Assembly: GCA_029948255.1 (NCBI GenBank)
Contig: JALIZF010001497.1
Span: 1-64,000 of the forward strand
Direction of reading: 5' to 3'
Length of the DNA stretch: 64,000 nt
Origin: Telmatactis stephensoni
Lineage: Eukaryota; Cnidaria; Anthozoa; Actiniaria; Isophelliidae
Shown here one piece after another: positions 49,185-60,158 of this stretch. The position numbers and the translations under genes are program-made. Position 1 is the first letter of the stretch; each line of letters starts with the position of its first letter. The notes under the pieces were generated by a model. That model did no database searches. It was given only the letters and a program-made list of their open reading frames with translations, and was not told the DNA's origin.

Positions 49185-50372
49185 TTAAGAGTTTATACGT
49201 TGAATACCATTTTTGTCGATCTTTTTGAAAGTAGAGTAAGAAGTCCTTCTGTCATTGGGTTTTGGTAAGACTCTCATGAACTCGTCAACGGAGATGCGCC
49301 CATCCTTGTTGGCATCGTAGATTGACATTTTGTGTGGAAGAGGGCCGATTCTGACAAATTCTTCTTTAATGTTGGCGGGTGCGTCTTGGTCGTCGACAAA
49401 CGCGGCCTGTACATGTGGATGAGTTATAAAAGCAGAATAAGAGAATTTACCTGATATACGTGCATGTAAATAATTATATGTGATTAGATGAACAGATTAG
49501 TTGCAGTCTCGTCATCAGTACTAAACATATAGTTAATTAATTCAAGAATCCATTTTTAACTTTGTCATACCATTTTTGCTTGCCTAGGTTGCATGAACAA
49601 AGATTTATCCATAAAATATTTGTAGAGGGGATACGTAACTCGGTTTAGCTCCGGCCACAAAGCGGGCCGCTTTCGGACCGTGTTTGTCTGGGTTCACCCT
49701 AAAGTTACGTCCACCGGATAAATTTATAACTAAGCCCCTTTTTTCGTTCGTGTCCGCCATGGGCATTAAAACGATGTTTTCTTAGACAAAAGAAAATTAC
49801 CGTATTGACCTAACCGTACGTAAAACAGGTGTGTTTTTCAAATTTATCCAGTCTAAACAAGACCTTTGATAGCAGGCGTTTCATAACAGTTTGATTCACT
49901 TGTTTCGTAATTACAATGTTTTGATGACTCAACATTTTTTTTTTTCTTTTTCTTTTTTTTGCATTCGAATTTAATTACGTCCTATACTTAACAATTAGAC
50001 CTCGAGGACGAATGGACTAGGAGTCAATAGCTATCACAAATTAGACCTCTAGTAGAATAGCCAATCAGAATGTACAGGATGTGTGATAGACCGTTAGTAG
50101 ATTTTTACTAATACTGTATATACTACGTCGTTGTACGAACGTGTTACCATGCATGTCTGCCTTGTAGAGATCTCAGAGTATACATGACTTACGTTTTTTG
50201 TTGAATCCTCAACTGCATCTCTCCCTTGTCCGCGACAGTACCAAGTGCATCCCTTGGTTCCGCATTCCCATCCGCAAGTAACACGACGCCTTCTTCTGCC
50301 CCACCACGACTTGGCTTCAGGTACAAGAAGTATGGTCACAAGTAACAGTGCACAAACGACCTTGATGTTCAT
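49185..50372 (-). CDS. Secreted cationic cysteine-rich protein with an EF-hand, complete
   Basis: Exon 1 is 50372-50193 (60 codons) and exon 2 is 49406-49185 (73 codons plus TAA). The donor is AAC|GTAAGT, the acceptor TGTACAG, phase 0. Residues 1-22 are a signal peptide (VVCALLLVTILLVP core). Then comes WWGRRRRRVTCGWECG: five arginines and four cysteines at 33, 37, 42 and 46, enough for two disulphides. Exon 2 gives an acidic linker, then a full EF-hand loop DANKDGRISVDE (about residues 91-102) and a second degenerate loop (KKIDKNGIQ). A secreted calcium-binding role is inferred. The exon boundary separates the Cys-rich module from the EF-hand module. ATG 50372 was chosen because no ATG lies upstream in frame. 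I do not recognise a named family. Confidence 0.8.
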
Positions 50373-51079
50373 TGTGTAAATCTGAAGCAAAAAATAAATA
50401 TAACAAGCATGGAGTCAATTCATTCACCGTAGCGTTTATGTATATCGACCTTTTTGGCTTGCTTCTTTATACTTGTGGAATGTTCTGGCCTCACTGAACG
50501 TTTGTGGAACTACAAAGTGAACAAGAGAACTTTGTCCTTTTATAATAATGCACGATGCAGAGTTGCATCATCCTAATTATTCCACAACCTCGCCAAGAAA
50601 TGAGTTTCCTTTAAGGAACTAAACTGATTGTTGCGGTCCCGTTAGTTCTAATATTTACTATTGGAAGTTTATCTAATAAACCCAGGATCGACCTGTTCCT
50701 AAGTTAGCAACGGCAGCGCTATATATCCCCATAAAGTGAGAAACGAAATCAAGGTATTGAAAAGTCACATGGAAGGGGAAACCATGGCAATCCACCATAC
50801 GGATAAAAGTTTTACTGACCCAGCAACTGTGACAGTTCAGTTCCGTACAGTATTTGATAAAATATAAAAAGTGGAACCGCCTTAAGTAACGGTGGTACGT
50901 CGTAATAGTAATTTGATCAATAAACGTCAGTGAGGCCGACACCGTACCTTTACGAGTCCCCATTCCCCAGCCCTCGCCCCCACCCCAGCGCAGCCCACCA
51001 CCTGACTTTCTCAAAAGAAAAAAAAAACCTCGAGGAATAATGATTAAAATAAAGACTAAATAAGAGAAGACGAGTTGTG

Positions 51080-51262
51080 GCAAGTCGTTCCGTTTCACGG
51101 GTATTCAACGCTAAATAGAACACGCATAGGGAAGAGGTTAAGAAAGCACAAGGAAAAGGTTACTGAAGACAAGTGTTTGTGGTTGAGGATCAAACTCGAG
51201 ACCTCCCGCTCACAAGAATACGCACTAACCACTAAGCTACCTTTCTCCTTCGACCACCCGTC
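51080..51262 (-). mobile_element. tRNA-derived SINE (family A, diverged)
   Basis: On the minus strand AGGTAGCTTAGTGGTTAGTG (box A), GGTCTCGAGTTTGATCC (box B), then a body ending GAATACCCGTGAAACGGAAC, matching the family A order. Confidence 0.7.
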
Positions 51263-52612
51263 CCTTTGACTTGAATTATTATTTTTGAGGAAGAAACTAT
51301 CACATTTGTAAAGCAAACAATGTGTCAACATAAGTGATGGTTATGTCGCTTAAAGGAACTACTTTGAACAATATACAATTAACTACTTTGTGGTTATCAA
51401 AATTAAGCCATCTGATGGTGTTCCAATATTTTAATTGAGAGCAAGAAATAGACAGTAATTTGCAGTGATATTTGATAATCGGAACGACAACAAGAATATG
51501 CTTTGAGAGCTTTCAGATGTAACTAAGGCAATTTACAACTTGGTTCTTAGTTATTGGAGGCGCTTGTTTGACATTAAATTCAGCGAAAAATGAGATTAGC
51601 TCTCTATTATTTTTTGTAAAAATGGAGCAAAAAGTGACTGTCTTGTTTTGCTTTTCACATTTTTTTTTTCTTTTAATTTGGCCGATATAGAATATAGCTG
51701 AAGAATATTAGCATTCGCTCAGACATTTGATCATTGGTAAATTTTACTGATGAAATTTTTGAATCGTACTTAAGTAATTTCAAGAATTTCGCATCTTTTC
51801 ATATCCGAAAATGTGGTACAGACAATGCGAAAGGTCTCAACAAAGTTTTGGATTATTGGCCTGTCCAATATTACCGAGGCAGAGGTTCAAAAGCCATCAA
51901 CTCAGAAACTCCGTTTGAAATGAAGAAGCAACTCTGTGCATACTGACAAATAAGAGGAACTCCGGTTCCTTGTGGCAAGAGCTAAGCAAACATGAAAGCC
52001 CCATTTAGACGACAACCTATTTATGGCAAGGCAACCGGCCCCTAAATCTTGACACGTGGTCCAATTATTTTGGGTACAGCACCCCATTAGGCAACAAATT
52101 TTCAGTCTGTTCGCATGATGATAATTACGGCTGTCGAACCAAAAATGATCTACCGAGTGCTGCAGAACTATAGGGGTGCCGTGCAGTAAGATGTTGCCGT
52201 GGAAATCTGGTTGAAGTTTCTAATATTTACACTAGCTTGAGAGTACCAAATCGATGAATACTAAATTACAGGAACTGATTGGATCCTTCTAAGTTTCTTC
52301 CTGGAGGACAGTAGCTTCCTCAAAGTTCAAGAAATGTTAAAACAGAAGAAAAAATAACGTGCTGAATCTGACGACGAATTCAATCGACAAATAAACTAAC
52401 CCGATCGACATGTACAGTATGCACAGAGTTGCTTCAAAATATATGTCGAAATTAGTAGAAATTAGATTTCTGATCTAAAATCACAAATAATGTGTCATTG
52501 GATCGAAAGGTCATAATTAATAATTAGAATAAAAAGCGTGTTTCATGGTGTCAATGCAAAAGAGCGGTTCGTCCGTTGTATTTTTGTGATTAGAAGTTAC
52601 GCGTATTTTTTC

Positions 52613-53090
52613 AGTATAGGAAATTACACCGTTCGAGAAGAATTAATGAAAAATACCGCGCGTATTTGATGAATTAAAGTGGCTTAATACCACGAGTGCG
52701 TAGCACGAGTAGTATTCAGCCTCATTCATCAAATACAAGCGGTGTTTTCATGAATTCTTCTCGAACGGTGTAATTTCCTATACTAATAGGGGAGTTTCGG
52801 TGTCCGCTAACAGAAGTACGACTGTCGAGGTGTCACGTGATCTATGGGCCAACGGGGAGAATTTGAAAAGAAACAATTTTTGCTGTTTTAGTATTCTATT
52901 AATGTAGTCTCGTTCTAGAAAGCTGTCTTCATCGCTGGTCCACCTCTCTAGCTTGTTTTAGGAGATATAAAAACGCACTCGTGGTATTAAGCCACTTTCA
53001 TCAAATACGCGCGGTATTTTTCATTAATTCTTCTCGAATATCCCTATACTAATAGGGGGGTTTCGGTATCCACTAACAGAAGTACGACTG
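52613..53090. mobile_element. Nested palindromic element
   Basis: 52613-52784 is a near-perfect palindrome: AGTATAGGAAATTACACCGT and TCGAGAAGAATT are mirrored at 52753-52784. A partial extra copy (CGCACTCGTGGTATTAAGCC to TTCTTCTCGAATA) follows at 52973-53045, inverted relative to 52676-52695. TTTCGGT(G/A)TCC(G/A)CTAACAG flanks both (52797 and 53062). Confidence 0.75.
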
Positions 53091-53099
53091 AAAATTTAG

Positions 53100-54641
53100 G
53101 AGTGGAATTAATTGTAAAATAAATGTATTGGAAATGTAATTTTCTAGCAAATATCCAACAAACTTCTTAACAAATTTCCAATGTTGGAAAATTCAATTGC
53201 TAATGATTCAATCAATCAATCAATGTTTTATTAAGTACCCTTTTTTTACAATTTTATATCTATTTTGCATTTGTCAAATTTGCATTTGTACTTTTTGTAA
53301 TCACTAAAAACCAATCAGTAAAAACTAAATTATGACGTCACATACAGAACACGTGATTTCTCTATGATTACAAAAAGTACCACAAAATGTTAAGTTTAAC
53401 AAGATATGTCTATATCGAAATCGAAAGTATTTGCTTTGTTCGTTTACACCTCCCTAGTTCATTTGTGTGCAATCCTTGCCTTTTCACGAGCTGTTACCAA
53501 ACTATAAAGAATATATTTCATGCTGTCGAGGCTGTGGTTGACCAAGATATAATTGTAAAATGGTCTATTAGCTTGTTTCACCAACCCTATTTGTAGAGAT
53601 TTTTTTATCGAAAAAAACCTCCACAAACAAATGAATAGGTTTAATGAAACAATCTAATCATGAAGTTAATAACAAACTACAAACAGCTCTTTCAACCAGT
53701 TAGTTGTCTGGAAGCCATTTCAGTGCACAGATAGTCTCATCGTTACCATGCCAACCATTTATAACGCGACTGGATTGGTCTATGCGTGTGCGGCGAGATG
53801 TACGTCATTCTGCGTCATTCTTCAACATATTTACGTTGAATGCGTTTTGTTGCATCTACAGTACTAGATTATTCTCTGCTTGCTGCGTAGTGTAGATTTG
53901 AGGCCAATCTGTTAACTTCCTTTTTTTTCTTCTCTTTCTGCATTGGACTACACGGTAAATTGAGAACAATTCTTTTTCACAGACAAAGAGAAGAATTAAA
54001 GGTTAGTATTTTTCATTGCACTAAAGGTGGGCTAGCGGCGTTTTATCAGTATTTTCAATAACATTGATCTACTACTGAGTTATCTCCTAATTTCAAAATG
54101 TATGTTTTGAAAATGATTATTTTTTATCATCCCAGCAAATTTCATGAAATTTTTGTCATCTGGCTGATGATTTTGCTTCTTCGTGCATCCGTGCTAAAAA
54201 CGTAGCCATTGCTCCAAGTTAACTGAGCTGTTTTCTATTCAACATGTCCAATTATTTACTCTATAATTCAGTAAATGTTCGTAGGCCGTGTTAAGATTCA
54301 TTGATCAAGATTTTGCTTCATCAGCCTTGCATTTTTATTATCCAAGCTTTCGAGCAACTTGCTCTTCATCAGGGTAAACGGTTGTGACAATTACAAGAAA
54401 TCACGCATGTAAATACACACGCATTGGAACAGAAATGTTAGAACAAATCGTTATCGTAGCGAGCGTTCCAGGCATGCAAAATGAATATCAGTCGAACGAG
54501 AGAGGCCAAATGCAGCGCTGCATGTACATCTCACTTATTTGTCCATTGTTTCACTTATTTCTTATTGTCAATTTGCCTTTTTTTGACATTTTCAGCATTT
54601 AAGAGAAAAAAATTTGAAAATTCCTTTTGGTGAGGATTACC
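53100..54641. other. Stretch upstream of the GPCR, no supported exon
   Basis: Short repeats (ATCAATCAATCA at 53211) and small ORFs. It may contain the receptor's 5' UTR, promoter or a non-coding first exon, but no signal is decisive. Confidence 0.4.
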
Positions 54642-56030
54642 ATGTTATTCATCAGCGCCATCGTTGCCTTCATTGTCATGGTACTAGGTTGCCTGGGTAA
54701 CGCAGGAGTATTGATTACATCAGCATTCACGAAGACTTTCAGTTATTTATTCGTGATTAATATCGCCCTGTTTGACGCCTTGTCTATCCTGTTTGGTCCC
54801 GGTGTGTTCCTCATTTCCTACTACAATGGAACAATTTGGCTCAGCAAAAACCTTACAGTGTGCCAGGTCTTGGGATTCATGAAAAATGTCACAGTCCTTG
54901 GATCCATTTTTGGTTGGGTGTGTTTAACCATTTACTGCCGCCAAATCCATTTATTTGAACCTAGAGCTACGCCATTTCGCCTTCTCATAATTGCGTCCTG
55001 GCTTGGTGCTGTCGCGTTGTCTTCGCTCGGGTTTGGATGGGGTATGTACAGTTATCAAGATCACTTAAGAGTATGTTCTCACTCCACCACACTAAGCCAC
55101 GAAAGCTATGCTCAAGGTTATTCGTACTTTGTGACTGCCTTGTCCATCGGTGTCCAAATTGTTGCCCTGGTTCTCAGCTATCTTTCACTGAAGTCACTGA
55201 ACATCTATCGTATGAAACTCCAGTGGCAGAGGCACAGGCACGAGCTCAGACTGAATGATCCAGAACGTACAACTGTACAAAGTTCCCAATCTGAATTAAG
55301 CGTTACTAATTCATTAGAAGCACTTCTAGCTGCATTGGCGCAAACGAAAATACCAGGGAAAAAAGGAGAAGGAGAAGAACCACCTGGCTCAAAAACCTTG
55401 AGAAACATGGTGTGTTTAGAAATACCCAGTACCGCTAGTCATAAAGTTGATATGTCAATGGAACAAGAAAAGAAAGATTGCCACGAAAGCCACGCAGATA
55501 CCCAATCACTACACACCTTGCAAGAGGCGGAACCATCCTTCAATCCTTCAGAGAATTTCGAAGGCAAACCTTACACGATTCCACTGAGAGACAGTAGCAC
55601 TAAGCAAACGAAGATAAAAAGTGTCATATCCCTTACGGAAACCAATGCCAAACTAGATCGAGACAACGGTCAATTTTTACGCTTTATTTTCATAGCAACC
55701 TGTCTATCAATAGTTGGTTGGATCCCAACGTTGGTCATCATATTCTTTCCAACTGCAAATATAACGCCTTCAGGGACTCTGCTCTTGATTGTTGATTGGT
55801 TGATCTATTTGAAGGCAGTGACGTGTCCAATTCTATGCCTGATTTGTTGTAACACCTACAGGCGAGCAGCAAGATCCTTCATTCGTAAAATCAAGAGGTC
55901 TGTTTGTCCTTGCCTGGTAGCTTCAAGAAAGACTTCTGAGAGGATAACTTTAAGCGAAAACGTACAAGGTTTAAGATCCGTTATGCAAGAAAACGAAAAC
56001 GTGGTTTTACACGCCTTTTCTCGTGCATAA
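54642..56030 (+). CDS. Orphan class A-like G protein-coupled receptor, single coding exon
   Basis: 462 residues from ATG 54642. Seven hydrophobic helices: about 2-26 (GN motif, N20), 36-60 (D45 in LFDAL), 76-98, 113-131 (W120), 160-183, 345-369 and 378-403. Cys74 and Cys145 can form the conserved extracellular disulphide. N-glycosylation sites NGT, NLT and NVT lie near the first extracellular loop. Intracellular loop 3 is very long (about 160 residues, Ser/Thr/Glu-rich). Switch motifs deviate: D/ERY is YCRQ (R100 kept), CWxP is GWIP, and NPxxY is replaced by CPILC. The N-terminus is almost absent. Ligand unknown; it could be a cnidarian-specific receptor. Confidence 0.85.
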   Translation: MLFISAIVAFIVMVLGCLGNAGVLITSAFTKTFSYLFVINIALFDALSILFGPGVFLISYYNGTIWLSKNLTVCQVLGFMKNVTVLGSIFGWVCLTIYCRQIHLFEPRATPFRLLIIASWLGAVALSSLGFGWGMYSYQDHLRVCSHSTTLSHESYAQGYSYFVTALSIGVQIVALVLSYLSLKSLNIYRMKLQWQRHRHELRLNDPERTTVQSSQSELSVTNSLEALLAALAQTKIPGKKGEGEEPPGSKTLRNMVCLEIPSTASHKVDMSMEQEKKDCHESHADTQSLHTLQEAEPSFNPSENFEGKPYTIPLRDSSTKQTKIKSVISLTETNAKLDRDNGQFLRFIFIATCLSIVGWIPTLVIIFFPTANITPSGTLLLIVDWLIYLKAVTCPILCLICCNTYRRAARSFIRKIKRSVCPCLVASRKTSERITLSENVQGLRSVMQENENVVLHAFSRA

Positions 56031-56694
56031 CGTATTGTGTTGCTAATTTGCAAGTGACATCTCGGCAGCCATCTTGCATGAACTTCAAAAAAAGATTTCT
56101 TATTAGTGAGCGTTCGATACAATTAATCATAAAATACTTCTAGACAAACTGTAAATACGGAATTTGTGAATCACCCCTAAATGCTAGTTAGAAAGAATAG
56201 TAAACAATATGTAAACATAGTTTAAACAATTTGCGAGTGACACATTTGCATATTCGACCCCTCACTATAACTCGTGGATTTGCAATCCACGTGAATCAAG
56301 CTTAAAGATTATCAAATGTGGAGTTCCTCAAGAGTTCACATTAGGGCCTCTTCTCTTCAACTAAATCAAGAGAAGATTTTTTTCAGTGACGAGCAATAAT
56401 GGCGAATAGCGCCAAAAACGGCTAGACCGTGCGAGTTTTAATCCAAATTTTCGTTCTGGATTAACACTCAAATCCTTTTTCTGTCGGTTAAAAACTGACG
56501 TACCAAGTTAAAATACCTGTTTAAAACGGATTTTTGAATTGTACAAAGACCTTTTCTTGAAGTTGTGTAGGGATTAAGCTTTTCCAAGCGTAATATAAAG
56601 AGAACATATAGCAATAAGCAAATGAAGGCCTAAACCCCCGCCTAAACCTCATTTTTGATCCAAATTTTAATTTCGCTTCGGATTAATGCTTAGA

Positions 56695-56832
56695 TTCAAC
56701 TTTCATCGGCCAAACTACTTACAAACAACTTCAACTTTCTGACAGAAATGATTTTAGTTTTGTACAACAGCTATTCTTCAACTCAGGAGTTTTTGTTGTT
56801 CACTGCTCGAACTTGAAAAAAATCCCCTCTTA
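56695..56832 (-). repeat. Dispersed repeat G, inverted copy
   Basis: Reverse complement of 41628-41775 in NFI intron 7 (for example GACAGAAATGATTTTAGTTT). The upstream flank has two TCCAAATTTT...GGATTAA blocks (56450 and 56660). Confidence 0.85.
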
Positions 56833-58518
56833 ACTTAAAAATCTTAAAAATATTTTTTTACTCCGCAATTCATGAAAGTGAAATCCAGCGGACTATTAAT
56901 AACGAATTAACTAACGTAATTGAATACTGTGCTTAATTTGAATAAACTTTCGATTAAGTAAAACGAGTTTATCATTTTCTACATGCACTATTCAAGAAAA
57001 GTCGTACATCAAGTATTTAGGTATTGATAATTGTTATTTATCTCGTGATAGTTTTTATTAATATGATGTGTATATATATAATGGCAAATATAATTGTGAT
57101 TATAGACTATTTATTAGATATATTTCTGTGATAATAAGCATTTTTATTCAGTAATTAGTACTGAAAAAAACATTATTGGAGTTGCTAATAAAGTTTATGT
57201 GGGTAAAAATATAATCTCAAATGGGCTCCTGAAATCGCACATGTCAATACCAAATTAAATTGGCTAAAAACATCGGGATCTTGCGTAAATTACGATACTA
57301 TGCTTCTATTTCTACTCTAAAACATTTTTAATATACACTTATTTATCCCTATTTTAACTATTGTCTGATGAGCTGGGGCACTGCTTTGACGACGAGTCTA
57401 AAACCAATCCGGCAATCGCAAAACATTCGCTCGATCTTTTTCGCAAAAAGGAAAGAAAGTGTCTCCCCCTTTTATAAACTTGAAAACATTATCAAGCTTA
57501 AAATGTCGTTAATCGTACTTCGTTCAAAATCCAACACGCACTAGCAATCTCCCTGATATTTTTAAACGATTTCAATGTTGTATATACATATGTTATGTAA
57601 AAAATTACTTAATTTTACTTATCCAACATGAATATCATTTCTTTACCTTTTGTTTTTCAAGGGAATTATTATTGAACCAAGCCCGATTAAGTGTAACTAA
57701 ATTTTTGTCACGTTATGTATCTTGGAAGTTTCCCTTTACGGAAATACGAGCAACAATTTCACTCAACTCGTCTCGAAACATTGTTGGAAAACGAGTTGAA
57801 AAGCAATGCTGCAGGTTTTTCCACTCGAAAACAAACTTGTCTCGCGACAAAATTATTTGCTGCAAGTTGAGAGAATCCTGTATTCTAATTGGCCGAGAAA
57901 ACCATTTGTTGCGACACAAGTTGCTTTACATGAAGTGGTAATACGAGCAACATTTTAAAATTTTGCTGCAAAAAGTAGAACGGCCTTCTACTTTCTGCAA
58001 CAAAATTTCTCAACCTTGCAACAGATAATTTTGTTGCGAAACAAGTTTGGATTCGAGTGTATTGAGCGTTGTTGAACCTAAGCCCACAAGCCTAGGCTAC
58101 TAGTCCAAAAAACGGGGTATATGGAAAAGATCTGTAAAATGATACGAACATCTACAGTTGATACCTAGCTTGCCTCGTCCTTATATGCCTAAAGCACATG
58201 CGACTAGACCGAAAGGGAGCATGGGTAGATGTAAACTTAACTCACTTTTCTGCCATGGTCTTGATTTTAGATATCAAGAAATGACGTTTCGTGTTGTATA
58301 AGGGTAAAGTAAGCTAGATGTGGATGTCGTGTTAATATTTTTGTGGTGATGTTGTTTTAATAATTTCTACCCATACTCCCTTTCAGGTGAGTTATGTATG
58401 CTTGGAGTCTTTGGCCCCACGTTTTGTTGAAGTGAGGTGTATTCCAAAAGCTAAGAACAAAGCCGTAAAATGCATGCATGGGCTACAGGACTTCTTTCCG
58501 AAAATCTTTTTATTGAAA
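56833..58518. other. Intergenic stretch with a CAACAAAATT-rich repeat patch
   Basis: About 57.7-58.05 kb carries many copies of TTGTTGC / CAACAAAATT and CGAGCAACA, with a hairpin at 57958-58008 (TTTTGCTGCAAAAAGTAGAA mirrored). No gene was found. Confidence 0.5.
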
Positions 58519-58813
58519 TAGCCAGCTGATCTGAAATAGTGACGTAAAATGACGTCACTGCAAAACTGAGGTGTTCTATCGCCTGTGAGCGAATTAAGAA
58601 GAAAAACAATGCGATATAAATACGAAATTCATTCGAATGCATATTATTATCACTGTTTTCAAGTGCCTTTAGCATTTCTTTTTATTAGCTTATTTCGGGA
58701 GCCTTGGAATATAAAAATAGTAGAGCTCAAGGGAGTCGCCGGGTGAACACCTCAGTTTTGCAAATTTTCTCTATTCTGATTGGCTGGTAATTTCTCTCAG
58801 ATCAGCTGGCCAG
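58519..58813. mobile_element. TIR element, about 295 bp
   Basis: TAGCCAGCTGATCTGA is mirrored by TCAGATCAGCTGGCCA. Inner GCAAAACTGAGGTGTTC / GAACACCTCAGTTTTGC form a second paired block. Confidence 0.65.
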
Positions 58814-58986
58814 TTGTATAATAAGCTGAATAGTGGGTACTTTATTTGTCGTAAATATATTATATCCATCAATAATAAGCTTAGCCCCGACCCTAAACCC
58901 TAAGCCATACGACAAATGAAATACCAACGGCTGAAGTCACAGCTGACCGCGGGCCTTTTTGGAAATTGCTAACTATCAATAGGCGT

Positions 58987-59333
58987 CACCCTCTATGTGT
59001 CTATCACAAAAAATTAATGTCAGGGCTCCATAAATGCCAGAAATGGAAAGAGCATGTCAAACTTAGTAATCACTGAAAGTCTTGGATGGTCACCTTAAAA
59101 CTGAAGCATTGGTGAATTTTGGAAGCATTGACTTTTTTACAAAGAATGTATTGTGTTTTTCGGATGAGGGGCAAAACCTGCCCCCAGTGAATGCTACCTA
59201 TACATTTTTTGTACAAAACCCAGTGCAACAATTTTCAGTGATCACTAAGTTTGACATGCTCTTTCCATTTCTGGCATTTATGGCACGTGTTTATGGAGCC
59301 CTAACATTTTTTTGTGATGACACATAAAGGGTG
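58987..59333. mobile_element. Foldback MITE, about 347 bp (family F)
   Basis: CACCCTCTATGTGTCTATCA at the left is mirrored by TGATGACACATAAAGGGTG at the right, with the paired GGGCTCCATAAA / TTTATGGAGCCC further in. It shares GGAAAGAGCATGTCAAACTT (59045) with the 27.9-kb element. Confidence 0.75.
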
Positions 59334-60158
59334 AGGCCTAGCCTATAGGTGTATATAACACACTAAAACCGCTGACCTGAAAACCTGAAACCGAAAAACA
59401 AAATAACAAAACAAAATAAACAAACAAACAAAAATCGCCCACACACCAGGCAGGGTAATTAATGTACCAATTTATTGGAATTACTTTTTTTAGTGATTAT
59501 ATATCGTTCGTATAAAATGAATCGAAAGAATACGCGTACATACGTGAATTACAGATTTCCCTTCTCGCGTTGATATTTTCGCGACTTTCAACTAATTATA
59601 TCAAGTAACACATTTCTACAATGTAAAACGAACCATCGGCGACTACAATGTGTCGATAATACGAGTTTAAAGTTCACATTTTACACTTGTATACTGCTAT
59701 GTAGTATCTTGAAACAAATGGGCATGAACTGATAAACGGACTTAAAACAGAATTGCGTTCTCAGCAGCAAGTGTGGTGTTGTGATCCCAGCAGTTTCAGT
59801 TTTTATGAATTCGAAGGAAGCATTAGGGTCTATAGCAGTGTTGTATGGTGGGTATTAATAGTACTTTATCAGTTTAGGTATAAGTTTTAAAGGATTAAAC
59901 TTGAAAAAAGTGCATTATCAAGGTATGCCACAGTGTACTCAAAATCTAAACCAGCGAAAATTCAAACCACAACTTGTATAACCAGGAAGATATTTACGCA
60001 TGGTTTAGTCAACAAGTGTATGCATGAGTGAACTTACAACAATGAAAAAACGAGCTTATTACTACGATACTATACTACTTAAAGACTATTATTACAAATT
60101 TAGCAATTATCTCATTCCATGTTTAAATCACGTGACGTTGCCATGGTTACCGTACAAG
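59334..60158. other. 3' flank of the XDH/AOX-type gene
   Basis: On the minus strand this is downstream of the gene's stop codon and probably includes its 3' UTR. No coding signal was seen. Confidence 0.4.

Noticed and set aside
50673..51098. 141-codon minus-strand ORF
   Set aside because: Glycine-rich low-complexity stretch; the 5' end overlaps a SINE; no conserved motif.
54384..54602. Upstream 72-codon ORF as a first exon of the GPCR
   Set aside because: No donor site in a usable position; the receptor ORF has its own ATG and complete seven helices.
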